Notes: generated from the sequence alone by a model not told the origin. Counted from the first letter of the stretch, positions 40,403-51,536 are shown. The stretch: DNA of 64,000 nucleotides from Acetobacter papayae JCM 25143 (GCF_000613285.1 NZ_BAIN01000002.1:1-64000); one strand, 5' to 3'. Numbers and translations: made by a program.

Positions 40403-41399
40403 AACGCGAAAGAATATATGCGCCTGCGCCTATGGCGGGAAACAGAGGAGGATGTGCCTCGTCAACACAGGAAGCCAGAGGGCTGATGAGGGTATCGTAA
40501 TCCGGCCCGAAGAAAAGCGGCATGGAGTAACGCTCTTTTCCGGACTGGTTGATAACGCGGTGCAAGGTGGAGCAGAACAGGTTGTTGGTCCAGCGTGCCA
40601 TCATATCGCCGACATTAATCACGAAGGTGTCGGGAATGGGGGGAGCTGCGATCCATTCCTTGTTGGCATTGAGCACCTGAAGGGCAGATTCTCCATTCTG
40701 GTGGAGAATGGTAAAGCACTCGTAATCAGAATGTGCACCGATTCCAATCTGCTTTTCATCAATAGCACCAGCCTGCGGTGGGTAGCGTAGGATACGCATA
40801 TGTGCCAGCGGCTTGTGTATGAACTGCTCGAAATGGTTTTCTTCCAGATCAAGGGCGAGAGCAAAAGTACGGAAAATAACATGCCCCAGCCTGATCAGGG
40901 CGGCATGGCAGGTCATGACCGTATTTCTGAAATCTTTGGGCTCGTCAGGCCAGAGATTGGGGCCGTAGAGAGATTTTCCGGCTAGCACGTCAGGGTCGCT
41001 TGCAGGAATGTCGCAGGCTAGGTCGAAGGCTTCGTGCAGGTCGCCTAGTGATTCTGGGTTTGTGTTTTCTTCCAGCAGGGGGCCGTAACCGCGATGGTTA
41101 GCCGAGTTGCGGATATGGATACGGTTTTTTTCTGGAAGAGGTAGGGCAAAAAACTGGCGGCTGCGTTCATAACAGTCTGACAGGGTTTGCTGGGACACGC
41201 CATGGTTTCGGACATAGAAAAAGCCTACTTCTGTACAGGCTTTTCTGACAGCGCGGCCGACATCGTGGCGTTTTTGAGGGTCGGGCAGAAACATGCCGGC
41301 CAAGTCAATGACAGGAATCTGCTCAAAGGCTAGCTGTTTGACGTCCAGCCCAGCCTTGCCGACGGGGCGCAGGCCATTGCCGGTTTTTACCATAACCAT
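40365..41399 (-). CDS. 2-oxoglutarate/Fe(II) dioxygenase of the isopenicillin N synthase family (possible thymine 7-hydroxylase-like)
   Basis: 344 aa from MVMVKTGNGLRP. AGGAGG lies 11 bases before the ATG at 41399, so the extra upstream residues are not likely translated. DIOX_N begins at IPVIDLAGM; the plant-type core has HSDYE (HxD iron ligands), LHRVI (third His) and RYSMPLFF (RxS, 2OG-binding). It heads an operon with codB and codA and faces preT. In fungi an enzyme of this fold, thymine 7-hydroxylase, oxidises thymine toward uracil, so a pyrimidine substrate is attractive. That is inference. Confidence 0.82.
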   Translation of the reverse strand: MVMVKTGNGLRPVGKAGLDVKQLAFEQIPVIDLAGMFLPDPQKRHDVGRAVRKACTEVGFFYVRNHGVSQQTLSDCYERSRQFFALPLPEKNRIHIRNSANHRGYGPLLEENTNPESLGDLHEAFDLACDIPASDPDVLAGKSLYGPNLWPDEPKDFRNTVMTCHAALIRLGHVIFRTFALALDLEENHFEQFIHKPLAHMRILRYPPQAGAIDEKQIGIGAHSDYECFTILHQNGESALQVLNANKEWIAAPPIPDTFVINVGDMMARWTNNLFCSTLHRVINQSGKERYSMPLFFGPDYDTLISPLASCVDEAHPPLFPAIGAGAYILSRFDETYSYRQNED

Positions 41400-41491
41400 C
41401 CGGGGTTGTTCCTCCTGGTGGGATTGAGGCGTCCTGTGGCGCTCCGTGCAGGCAGCATACTGTTGCATATTTCGGATTCGCAATATTTTTC

Positions 41492-41505
41492 TGACCATCC
41501 AGACA
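41492..41505. promoter_or_regulatory. RutR-like operator, dioxygenase/codBA side
   Basis: TGACCATCCAGACA matches the left half of the Escherichia coli RutR site TGACCAnnTGGTCA and part of the right. It lies 93 bases upstream of the dioxygenase start. Confidence 0.55.
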
Positions 41506-41542
41506 AATTCTGTGGGTTGGTCTCGCGTTCGCGTATGAAAAC

Positions 41543-41556
41543 TGACTGGATGGTCA
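41543..41556. promoter_or_regulatory. RutR-like operator, preT side
   Basis: TGACTGGATGGTCA read on the other strand is TGACCATCCAGTCA, with two mismatches to the RutR consensus TGACCAnnTGGTCA. It lies 72 bases upstream of preT. A RutR-like gene is at 45679. Confidence 0.6.
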
Positions 41557-41627
41557 GAAAAATATTGCGCGTGTCGGTTTGATGGTCATACCATTGCGAA
41601 ACCAAAATATCATGAGGTGCCGACAAC

Positions 41628-42962
41628 ATGCTGCAACAGGATATTGCTAGTGGTAGGCTTGATCATGAGGAACTACGGAGCAATTTCGCTCAGGCTTCTC
41701 CACCTCTTGCGCCGATGCAGGCCGTTATGGAGTCGGAACGGTGTTTTTATTGCCATGATGCGCCCTGTATTCAGGCATGCCCGACATCCATTGATATTCC
41801 GCGCTTCATAAACGCGATTGGTAATGGCAATCCGGGTGGGGCTGCCCGTATTATCCTGGAGGCCAATATTCTGGGGGGCTCCTGCGCGCGTGTTTGTCCA
41901 ACAGAAATCCTGTGTGAACAGAAATGCGTTCATAACCTGCTAGAAAATGGCCGACCGGTGCGGATTGGCGCGTTGCAGGAATACGCTACGGACTGGCAGA
42001 TGGCTCAGGGCAGTCAGCCTTTTACCCGTGCTGAGCCGACAGGGCGGCGGGTGGCTGTTGTAGGGGCTGGGCCAGCCGGGCTGGCCTGCGCGCACCGGCT
42101 GGCTTTGCATGGGCATGATGTGAGCATATTTGACAGCCACGGGCACCCCGGCGGACTGAACCAGTACGGGGTGGCCGCCTATAAGATGGCCGATGATTTT
42201 GCAGCACGCGAGGTTGCGTTTCTGCTGTCGATCGGTGGCATTGTCTTCGAGGGCGGAAAAAGTCTCGGCATTGATTTTACGTTGGATACGCTGCGTCAGG
42301 ATTATGATGCAGTGTTTCTGGCGTTTGGTCTGGGCAAGAGCCGTTCAGTTGGAATTGAGGGCGAAGATCTGCCCGGCGTAATGGATGCGCTTGCGTTTAT
42401 TGAGCAGATCCGCACGCAAGTGTTGTCGGATATTCCCGTAGGGCGGCGTGTGATCGTGATCGGCGGTGGTAACACTGCGGTCGATGCAGCGGTGCAGGCA
42501 CGCAGGCTGGGGGCAGATAGTGTTACACTGGCTTACCGCCGGGGGCCGGAACAGATGTCCGCCACACTGGCCGAGCGAGAATGGGCACAGACCAATGGCG
42601 TGAGCGTGCGTTTCTGGTCGTCTCCGGTAAAGATCATGCACGAAGATGGTGTTCTGAGCGCAGTGGCGTTTGATCACACACCGCTGGGGCAGCATGATCA
42701 GGCTCCACGACGAGAGGTTATTCCGGCCGATATGGTGCTGACTGCCGTAGGGCAACTCATGGACCCCGGCATGGTCTCTGCGATGCATGTAACCATGCGT
42801 AACGGGCGCATTGTTGTGGATGATCAATACAGAACAAGCCTGCCGGGTGTTTATGCAGGAGGGGACTGTACGGAGGGTATGGACCTGACCGTGGCTGCGG
42901 TGCGTGATGGCCGGGATGCGGCACAGGCCATTCACGCCGCCTTTGGTCAGGACCGGGAGTAG
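41628..42962 (+). CDS. preT: NAD-dependent dihydropyrimidine dehydrogenase subunit PreT
   Basis: 444 aa. Flavin/Fe-S subunit that takes electrons from NAD(P)H and passes them to PreA for uracil or thymine reduction. The N-terminal Fe-S region has CFYCHDAPCIQACPTSIDIP (about 39-58) and CARVCPTEILCEQKC (about 86-100). Two nucleotide-binding folds follow: VAVVGAGPAGLACA and VIVIGGGNTAVDAA. GDCTEGMDLTVAAVRDG closes the FAD site. It starts the plus-strand operon and is 6 bases from preA. Confidence 0.93.
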   Translation: MLQQDIASGRLDHEELRSNFAQASPPLAPMQAVMESERCFYCHDAPCIQACPTSIDIPRFINAIGNGNPGGAARIILEANILGGSCARVCPTEILCEQKCVHNLLENGRPVRIGALQEYATDWQMAQGSQPFTRAEPTGRRVAVVGAGPAGLACAHRLALHGHDVSIFDSHGHPGGLNQYGVAAYKMADDFAAREVAFLLSIGGIVFEGGKSLGIDFTLDTLRQDYDAVFLAFGLGKSRSVGIEGEDLPGVMDALAFIEQIRTQVLSDIPVGRRVIVIGGGNTAVDAAVQARRLGADSVTLAYRRGPEQMSATLAEREWAQTNGVSVRFWSSPVKIMHEDGVLSAVAFDHTPLGQHDQAPRREVIPADMVLTAVGQLMDPGMVSAMHVTMRNGRIVVDDQYRTSLPGVYAGGDCTEGMDLTVAAVRDGRDAAQAIHAAFGQDRE

Positions 42963-42968
42963 AAAAAC

Positions 42969-44258
42969 ATGGCTGATCTGAAAACAGAATTTGCAGGTAT
43001 TCGTTCTCCCAATCCGTTCTGGCTGGCCTCCGCGCCACCAACGGACAAAGCCTATAACGTCAAGCGGGCGTTTGAGGCAGGGTGGGGCGGCGTTGTGTGG
43101 AAAACACTGGGAGAGGACCCGCCGGTGGTCAATGTCAGTTCCCGTTATGGTGGGCTGCACCATCATGGCCGGAAAATGATCGGGTTTAACAATATCGAGC
43201 TGATTTCAGATCGGCCACTTGCGGTCAACATCGCCGAGATCAAGGCAGTCAAAGCCGCTTATCCTGACAGGGCCGTGGTGGTCAGCCTTATGGTGCCATG
43301 CGAGGAGCAAAGCTGGCGCGCCATACTGCCCATTGTTGAGGAAACCGGGGCCGATGGCATCGAGCTGAACTTTGGCTGTCCTCACGGCATGTCCGAACGC
43401 AATATGGGGGCGGCGGTAGGGCAGGTGCCCGAGTATGTGGAAATGGTGACGCGCTGGTGCAAGCAGTTTACCCGCATGCCAGTTATCGTGAAGCTCACTC
43501 CTAATGTAACGGATATTCTCATGCCTGCGCGCGCGGCCTTACGTGGCGGGGCGGATGCCGTTTCCCTCATCAACACGGTGCAGTCCATTATTGGGGTCGA
43601 TCTAGACCAGATGGCGCCTATGCCGGTTGTGGATGGTATGGGCACGCATGGTGGCTATTGTGGCCCGGCCGTCAAGCCTATTGCCTTGCGTATGGTGGGG
43701 GAAATCGCGCGGGATCCCGGACTGGCCCACCTGCCTATTTCTGGCATGGGTGGTATTGAAACATGGCGCGACGCAGCGGAATTTCTGGCTATGGGGGCCT
43801 CTGCCCTGCAGGTCTGCACGGCGGCCATGCATTACGGCTTTCGTATCGTGCAAGACATGATAGACGGCTTGTCCGCGTGGATGGATGAAAAGGGCTATCA
43901 GGATATCCACGCACTGAGCGGGCGGGCGGTGCGCAATTATGTGCCATGGAACACGCTCAACCTGAAGTTCAGAACCATAGCACATATCGATCAGGAACGC
44001 TGCGTGGGCTGCGGACTGTGCCATATCGCCTGCGAGGACACCTCGCATCAAGCCATTGCTGTTGGTGGCGTGTCCGGTGCGCGCCGGTACGATGTCATTG
44101 AGAGTGAATGCGTTGGGTGCAATCTGTGTGCTCATGTCTGCCCTGTTGCGGAGTGCATCACCATGCAGCCGCAACCAGTCGATGGGCACGTGACATGGCG
44201 TGAATACGAACACAGTGCAGAGCGCCTAGCAGGCTGCTCAGTAGCTCACGGCGTATGA
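42969..44258 (+). CDS. preA: NAD-dependent dihydropyrimidine dehydrogenase subunit PreA
   Basis: 429 aa. DHOD-type FMN barrel with a C-terminal ferredoxin. ASAPPTDK and ELNFGCPHGMSERNMGAAVGQ carry the substrate and active-site Cys region; GMGGIETW is the FMN phosphate site. Two 4Fe-4S motifs follow: CVGCGLCHIAC and CVGCNLCAHVCPVAECI. With PreT it reduces uracil to dihydrouracil. The stop lies 14 bases before the amidohydrolase start. Confidence 0.95.
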   Translation: MADLKTEFAGIRSPNPFWLASAPPTDKAYNVKRAFEAGWGGVVWKTLGEDPPVVNVSSRYGGLHHHGRKMIGFNNIELISDRPLAVNIAEIKAVKAAYPDRAVVVSLMVPCEEQSWRAILPIVEETGADGIELNFGCPHGMSERNMGAAVGQVPEYVEMVTRWCKQFTRMPVIVKLTPNVTDILMPARAALRGGADAVSLINTVQSIIGVDLDQMAPMPVVDGMGTHGGYCGPAVKPIALRMVGEIARDPGLAHLPISGMGGIETWRDAAEFLAMGASALQVCTAAMHYGFRIVQDMIDGLSAWMDEKGYQDIHALSGRAVRNYVPWNTLNLKFRTIAHIDQERCVGCGLCHIACEDTSHQAIAVGGVSGARRYDVIESECVGCNLCAHVCPVAECITMQPQPVDGHVTWREYEHSAERLAGCSVAHGV

Positions 44259-44272
44259 GGGGAGAGGTGAAC

Positions 44273-45567
44273 ATGACACAACAGGACAGGACCGTGCAGG
44301 GGGCGGGCCCCCGTGGGCAGGGTGATAATTTGCGGGTGGATGGTGCCGCCCTGTGGCGCGATCTGATGGACAGTGCGCGTTTTGGAGCGACCCCCAAGGG
44401 CGGGATACGTCGTCTGGCCCTGACGGAGGAGGACAGGCAGGTCAGGGAATGGTTTGTCAGTGCTTGCGAGGCTCTGGGCTGCGTGGTTTCATATGACTCC
44501 ATGGGCAATATTTTTGCCCGTAGGCCGGGGCAAGATAATACCCTGCCGCCACTGGCCATGGGCAGCCACCTTGATACGCAACCTACAGGGGGGCGCTTCG
44601 ATGGTATTCTGGGTGTGCTGGGCGGGCTTGCGGTGCTACGCTCCCTACACATGGCCGGGCATGTAACCCGCCACCCGGTGGAGCTTGTCTGCTGGACGAA
44701 CGAGGAAGGCTCGCGGTTCTCGCCTCCCATGATGTGTTCTGGCGTGTTCGCGGGTGTTTTTACCGAGCACGAGGTTCTGGAAAAGCAGGATCGTGCTGGC
44801 CTGCGCTTTGGCGATGCCCTGCAGGCTATTGGCTACAAAGGGGCGGAGCGTGTGGCCAGCACCCTTTGACAGCGTATTTTGAGCTCCATATCGAGCAAGG
44901 CCCCATTCTGGAAGCGGAAGGCCATACCATCGGGATTGTCCGCGGTATTCAGGGCGCGCGGTGGTACGAGGTTACGCTCAGGGGCAGGGAGGCGCATGCG
45001 GGCTCCACGCCCATGCCAATGAGGCACGATGCTCTTGTGGCTGCGGCAGGCATGGTTCTGGCTGTCAGACATGTGGCGATGCAGCATGCGCCTTTGGCAG
45101 TTGGTACGGTCGGCCTTGTTGAGAACCGCCCGAATAGCAGTAACGTTGTGCCGGGAGAGGTCTTTTTCACGATCGATATCCGTCACCCTGAAGATGCATT
45201 CGTGGTCGACATGGAAAAAGCCTTGATGGGTGATCTGGAGCGCCTAGCGGCGGAAAGCGGGGTGCTGCTGGATGTGAAGCGTATATGGGATGCACCCGCC
45301 GTACCTTTCGATCCAGCCTGCATAGAAATTGTGGCGCGCGCGTCGGACCAGCTTGGTTATTCTGCTCGTGAGATAGTGTCTGGCCCCGGTCATGATGCGG
45401 GTTACATCGCTCGTGTAGCGCCAACCGCCATGATTTTCGTGCCCTGCAAGGACGGCTTGAGCCATAATGAAGAAGAAAGCATTCTTGAGGAGGATGCCGA
45501 AAAAGGTGCCAATGTGCTGTTGGCGGCCCTGTTGGCGGCGGATGCTCGTTTCAGTCGTGGTGCCTGA
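44273..45567 (+). pseudogene. Zn-dependent amidase/hydantoinase-carbamoylase (beta-ureidopropionase-like), frameshifted
   Basis: M20-family enzyme of about 431 aa after repair. It hydrolyses N-carbamoyl-beta-alanine or a similar N-carbamoyl amino acid. Metal-binding motifs are GSHLDTQPTGGRFDG, the catalytic WTNEEGSRFSPPMM, HIEQGPILE and HAGSTPM; GPGHDAGYI and HNEEES are near the end. The frame is lost near 44849 (KGAE/RV), beyond which CGQHPLTAYFELHIEQG runs one base out. Together with dihydropyrimidinase at 47869 it would finish uracil breakdown to beta-alanine. Confidence 0.86.
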
Positions 45568-45678
45568 TTACGCCTGAGTGGCGGGAATAAAACATACCGG
45601 CTGGTCTTTTGCGTGTGAATGGCTGTGCTATAGCCGTAAAGGTGGTGCAACCTCCATGTGAAAGACTGCCCCGGCGAT

Positions 45679-46329
45679 ATGACCAAACAGAAAAAAACAT
45701 CAGAAGAACCGGGTGTTCCGCGGCGCAATAATTCAAAACAGATATTGGATGCCGCGGAAAAGGTATTTTCTGTCCATGGGTTATCTGGCACGCGGATAGA
45801 AGATATCGCCCGTGCCTGTGGGCTGCCTAAGGCGAATGTCCTTTATTATTTCAGCACCAAGGAAAAACTTTATAAGGCAACGCTGGAGCGTGTGCTTGGG
45901 CACTGGCTCGCGAATGCCGAATTGCACCTCTCGGCGGAACAGGATCCTGCGGAAGGATTGAGACAGTATGTGCTCTCAAAAATGGCATTTTCGCAAAAGC
46001 ACCCTGCTGCATCGCGTCTGTTCATGCATGAATTGCTTGCAGGTGGGCGGCATGTGCGGGGGTTCCTTAAAACAACCATGCGCGAGCATGTTGCCAACCG
46101 TGTCACGGTTTTTAAGGTATGGCAGGAAAAAGGTCTGATCCAGATTGCCGATCCGGTGCATTTCCTGTTTTTGCTCTGGGCGATGACACAGTCTTACGCG
46201 GATATGCAGGTTCAGTACGCTACCTTGCTGGGGCGTGCGCGTCTGACTCAGGCTGATTTTGAAAACGGCACAGAGGCGATATTGCAACTGGTCAATGCCG
46301 CCTGCCTGCAAAAGCCGGATGGAAACTGA
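45679..46329 (+). CDS. rutR: RutR-like TetR-family regulator of pyrimidine catabolism
   Basis: 216 aa from MTKQKKTSE; a GTG at 45658 is in frame but lacks support. The helix-turn-helix is GTRIEDIARACGLPKANVLYYFSTKEKLY, followed by the TetR_C_6 ligand domain typical of RutR (HPAASRLFMHELLAGG, WAMTQSYADMQVQ). RutR in enteric bacteria senses uracil. Three copies of a RutR-like operator flank the operons here. The 3' end overlaps the convergent permease. Confidence 0.88.
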   Translation: MTKQKKTSEEPGVPRRNNSKQILDAAEKVFSVHGLSGTRIEDIARACGLPKANVLYYFSTKEKLYKATLERVLGHWLANAELHLSAEQDPAEGLRQYVLSKMAFSQKHPAASRLFMHELLAGGRHVRGFLKTTMREHVANRVTVFKVWQEKGLIQIADPVHFLFLLWAMTQSYADMQVQYATLLGRARLTQADFENGTEAILQLVNAACLQKPDGN

Positions 46330-47728
46330 GCAGCAGATAGAGCAGGACAGACACGCCTAGGCCTGTGAGTTCGGACAGGCTGGCCAGAACTGGCCATACA
46401 GGAGCGAAGATCAGCATAATACTTACGGCTGTTCCACCGGCCAGTGCTATGAGCGCGCGCGGGTTGATGCCGCGGGAATACCAGTAAATATCCTGAGGGC
46501 GGGCGCTGTAGAGAGCCTGTATGTCGACCTGCTTATTGTGGATGATGTGATAATCCGTAATGACAATGCCGGCGAGCGGGCAAATGAACGCCCCCAGTAT
46601 GTCCAGTGTCAGGTGAATAAGTTCGGGGCGTGCATAAAGGTTCCACGGCGTAATACCTATGGCGGCTGTGGCGGCCAGCAGGCCCCCTTTGCGCCAGGAT
46701 AGTGCTTGTGGGGCAAGGCTGGAAAAATCAAAAGCGGCAGAGACGAAATTGGCGGTAATGTTGATGCCAGCCGTAGCAATGACGAATGTTATAATGCCGA
46801 TAACAGAAGCAGTCGTGTTGTCGAGGCGTGCAATGGTCTCGACCGGGTCTGTCAGTAACTGCCCGAAAACCGGGAGTGTCAGGCTGATACTGCTCAGGCT
46901 GAGTAGGGAAAAGGCAAGGAAATTCAGCGGAAGCCCAAGGAAATTGCCTTTTCGTACAGAATCGGGGCTGGAAGCGTAGCGTGCAAAATCACCAAAATTG
47001 AGAACGATCGGCGAAAAATACGCCACGACCATTGTGATGATATCCAGCATGCCACCAAGAGATGAAGCGGTTTTTGCAACCGGTAAGCTTGCAGGAAAAT
47101 GCCAGCCAGTTCGGGACAAAAGCCATAGGACCAGAACAATCATCATTCCATAAATTGCAGGACCAGCCCAGTCTATGAAGCGGCGTACGGCGTTCATGCC
47201 GTTCCAAAATATGGTGATCTGTAGCCCCCAGACAGCAAGAAATGCTACCCAGCCTATCAGTGAAAGCCCGGCAAAGCCGTGCAGACTGGCATTGGCAAGT
47301 GGGCTGAAAGCGGGATGGAGGGCTATGACCAGAATGACGAGCGCGTTTGAGGCAAGCCATGTCTGGATACCATACCAGCCAATGGCGATGCAGCCCCTAA
47401 TCGTGGCAGGCACGGCAGCGCCATAAACCCCAAATGCCATTCGGGCTACGACGGGAAAGGGAGCGCCCGAGACCATACTGGGGCCAGCTATGAGGTTGCA
47501 ACCCAATTGAACGATGATAATGGCCGCCATCATGGCGGCCAGAATATGTGTAACCGGCAGGCCGATCATAAGAAAACTGCCGATTGTGACATAACCTGCG
47601 ACACTGTGGATGTTTGACATCCACAAAAACAGATAGTCTTTCCAGGCCCATGTGCGCAGGGCCGAGGGTGATAGGTCGTCATTTGTCAGGGCTGGGTCAT
47701 TCTGATCCGCGGATTTGCTGTCAAACAT
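46292..47728 (-). CDS. NCS1-family nucleobase/hydantoin/allantoin permease
   Basis: About 478 aa from the ATG at 47728. Twelve hydrophobic spans. NCS1 markers include SPSALRTWAWKDYLFLWMSN, NLIAGPSMVSGAPFPVVARMAFGVYGA (TM2), and GDFARYA. It resembles PucI/HyuP-type carriers for hydantoins, allantoin or dihydropyrimidines. It is second to the codB homologue in this cluster. The next gene, divergent at 47869, is dihydropyrimidinase, so dihydrouracil, uracil or hydantoin are good candidates. Confidence 0.85.
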   Translation of the reverse strand: MFDSKSADQNDPALTNDDLSPSALRTWAWKDYLFLWMSNIHSVAGYVTIGSFLMIGLPVTHILAAMMAAIIIVQLGCNLIAGPSMVSGAPFPVVARMAFGVYGAAVPATIRGCIAIGWYGIQTWLASNALVILVIALHPAFSPLANASLHGFAGLSLIGWVAFLAVWGLQITIFWNGMNAVRRFIDWAGPAIYGMMIVLVLWLLSRTGWHFPASLPVAKTASSLGGMLDIITMVVAYFSPIVLNFGDFARYASSPDSVRKGNFLGLPLNFLAFSLLSLSSISLTLPVFGQLLTDPVETIARLDNTTASVIGIITFVIATAGINITANFVSAAFDFSSLAPQALSWRKGGLLAATAAIGITPWNLYARPELIHLTLDILGAFICPLAGIVITDYHIIHNKQVDIQALYSARPQDIYWYSRGINPRALIALAGGTAVSIMLIFAPVWPVLASLSELTGLGVSVLLYLLLSFHPAFAGRRH

Positions 47729-47765
47729 TGTCCTTGCCCCATCGATTCCTGCTGACAAAGAGTAT

Positions 47766-47779
47766 TGACCATTTAGTCA
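47766..47779. promoter_or_regulatory. RutR-like operator between permease and dihydropyrimidinase
   Basis: TGACCATTTAGTCA differs from the RutR consensus TGACCAnnTGGTCA at one position. It sits 38 bases before the permease start and 90 before the dihydropyrimidinase start, well placed to control both. Confidence 0.65.
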
Positions 47780-47838
47780 GATAAACAATACGGTATCGAT
47801 ATAAAATAAAGGATATAACAGGATCAGGCAGCCGTTAG

Positions 47839-49261
<1,423 letters not shown>

Positions 49262-49414
49262 GGCCAGAGTCTATAACTTTGATGCTGAGTGGAGAGTGTG
49301 ATTCAGAGGTTTGGCAAGACCGCGTGAAGCCTGTTTGCAATCTTCGCACTGGTGCGTTTGATAGCCGTTCTGCTGCTTTCCGTAACGATGTGCTTGGTCC
49401 GACAGTGGGCCAGT

Positions 49415-49935
49415 GTTTTATCCAGCAGGCCCTCGTGCAGTCTGGCGCTATCACTGGCAGCCGCCTCTGTCGTCTTCCATTTGCGGATCAACCTGAACTT
49501 CCGGTCGATGGAGATGTGCGACTTCTAGCCAAAGAACGGTATGGCGATATCCGTGGACGGGATCGTCCCGTCTACCTGGCACTTTGCTTTCGTGAACTTC
49601 AGCGTCCATCACTCATGCCTGTCCTTGTGGGACAGCTTTGTGGGCTTGTCGTCCAGTCCTGTGGGATTTGCCCGTCACGCAAATCCGTCTTCTCCGCGTT
49701 CGTGTTGCGCTGCTTTGGGGCCGCGACGAGGGTAGCACCCAGTTTCAGACCTGACATCGGTAGGTAACCCACGTTCCGCAGGGTTGCGCCTTAGCGATTG
49801 AACAGACCATCGATCGCACCCGTCTGTGTGAGACGCTCGGCGGAACAGCCAGTCCGTTTTGGCGCATCCGGCAAGTGATCTGAAAGCCTCAGACCAAAGA
49901 AGCCAGCCTGCCTCATCATCCATCGTCCTCAATCA
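49415..49935 (-). mobile_element. IS5-family transposase remnant
   Basis: Read on the minus strand in broken frames. GLFNR followed by a stop, ATLRNVGYLPMSGLKLGATL, VAAPKQRNTNAEKTDLRDGQ and IPQDW match one IS5 transposase group. Further on come a disrupted stretch, then IRKWKTTEAAASDSARLHEG with LLDKT. The C-terminal third is absent. In-frame stops and several shifts show decay. The sequence between the dihydropyrimidinase stop and 49415 holds nothing I recognise. Confidence 0.75.
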
Positions 49936-50139
49936 ATGAAGGAGAAATGCAATCACGGGAAAGCCTCAAAACAGAACCCTCTAGGTTCAACTGGTTTGTA
50001 AGATACTTGCCATCCTATCTACTATACCGCATAAAAACTGAGTGATTTTCTGTGGTGGGTGCAGAAAAATGACTACCTTCTATGTGAGTAGATTAAGGCG
50101 AGGTTAAAATGTCTTTCTTATTCAATCCCTCACATAGCG

Positions 50140-51372
50140 ATGCGCATCAAGCGCAAGGTGAATGTCCTTAATATGCGAATTTTTAAAAATATAAAATTCT
50201 TTAATTACTTACCAATTAAAAGTCCCTTGCTAAGGGCTTTAATTGCATCTTTGCTATTATTTCATGATTCTTATTTAATGGTTAAGCCATTTTTATTAAA
50301 AAGTTTCAGGAATTTTATTTCTGAAGGAAACCAAAATTATTCATGGCATGATGCCATTATTTTTATGGGGTTGCTGGATATTCCGCGGTTTTTTATGGGA
50401 ATAGTATTATTTTTAATATCATTTATAATATTGTTCAGAACAAGACTGGCGTGGTTTTCATCTGTTTCGATACTTTTTTGTGTATCTTTTATAGATTATT
50501 TTATAAGCAAAACACACTCAATGGATTTGCTTTATTTAATTGGCACAATAATATATTTATTATTTGTTTGGAGGGATTTTTATAAACACAACTTGGGGAC
50601 AATTAGTTTATTTTCTTTATTAAGTATCGTGTCGCTATTAGTGTATGGTTCTCTAGGTGTTCTCTATCTAGGGGATCAATTCTCACCGCATATTCTAAAC
50701 ATATACGAAGCAGTGTATTTTGTTATTGTATGTATGTCGACTGTTGGTTTCGGGGATATTGTTCCAGTAAGTGACAATGCGAGAATTTTTACTGTAACTG
50801 TAATTATATTCGGGATTACAATTTTTGCAGCGTCGGTTGCATCCATTGCGGGCACTATGGTTAGGAATAATGTTAAAAAAATCCTTCAGGGAAAGATGGC
50901 AAAAGTGACAAGAAATAACCACTGCATAGTAATTGGTGCATCATATTTCGCGCAGGGTGTGTGTCGAAAATTTGTAGAATCCGGCATTGTTATAACGGCT
51001 GTTTGCAGAGCAGGAGAGAAAGGTTTTTTCACCGAAAAAATGGATGTTATTGAGGGTGATCCAAGTTCTATTGATACGTTGAGTGAGGCAGGAGCAAAGC
51101 AAGCAAAATATATTATATCACTAATGGAAAATGACTCTGATAATGCTTTTGTCCTGTTAGCTGCCAAAGAGGTTTGTGGAGAAAACACAAAAATCATATC
51201 TCTAGTGAATGATGATCATAATGTTAACAAAATAAAAATAATAAAACCAGATGGTATCCTGTCATTGCAGCAGTTGGGTAGTGAGATATTGATGCAGGCT
51301 ATCAGTGGTGAAACTGACAATAATTCTATTGTGAATATATTCCTCAAAACGCAAAATGCAGAGGGTAATTGA
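50140..51372 (+). CDS. kch: Kch-type voltage-gated potassium channel with RCK domain
   Basis: 410 aa (or about 399 from the ATG at 50173). Six membrane spans and a pore with the selectivity filter TVGFGDIVP precede a cytoplasmic TrkA-N/RCK domain (HCIVIGASYFAQGVCRKF, ENDSDNAFVLLAAKEV). Alignment by eye with E. coli Kch is good throughout, including LWRDF-like and GSLGVLYL segments before the pore. The gene is strikingly AT-rich compared with everything around it and lies behind an IS5 remnant, so transfer is likely. No operon partner. Confidence 0.87.
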   Translation: MRIKRKVNVLNMRIFKNIKFFNYLPIKSPLLRALIASLLLFHDSYLMVKPFLLKSFRNFISEGNQNYSWHDAIIFMGLLDIPRFFMGIVLFLISFIILFRTRLAWFSSVSILFCVSFIDYFISKTHSMDLLYLIGTIIYLLFVWRDFYKHNLGTISLFSLLSIVSLLVYGSLGVLYLGDQFSPHILNIYEAVYFVIVCMSTVGFGDIVPVSDNARIFTVTVIIFGITIFAASVASIAGTMVRNNVKKILQGKMAKVTRNNHCIVIGASYFAQGVCRKFVESGIVITAVCRAGEKGFFTEKMDVIEGDPSSIDTLSEAGAKQAKYIISLMENDSDNAFVLLAAKEVCGENTKIISLVNDDHNVNKIKIIKPDGILSLQQLGSEILMQAISGETDNNSIVNIFLKTQNAEGN

Positions 51373-51536
51373 GTGATACATCATAAATAATGATGAGTTA
51401 ATCATGCTAATTTCATGATCAATAGTTGTGTTTCTGGTGAGGGCAAAAAGAGACTGTCCCACATTGATTGTGCCTGTTTGTAAGGCATCCATGAAGTTCC
51501 AAAAAAGGGGAGGAGGGTTCTTATACCCTCCAGATC

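Larger units (their letters stand above)
41479..41569. repeat. Long perfect inverted repeat in the dioxygenase/preT promoter region
   Basis: Arms 41479-41502 and 41546-41569 are exact reverse complements over 24 bases, separated by 43 bases. Each arm combines an AT-rich box CAATATTTTT with CTGACCATCCAG. The symmetry gives each divergent operon an identical upstream element. Confidence 0.9.

Noticed and set aside
42345-43166. 273-codon minus-strand frame over preT/preA
   Set aside because: Antisense to clearly conserved Fe-S and flavin domains.
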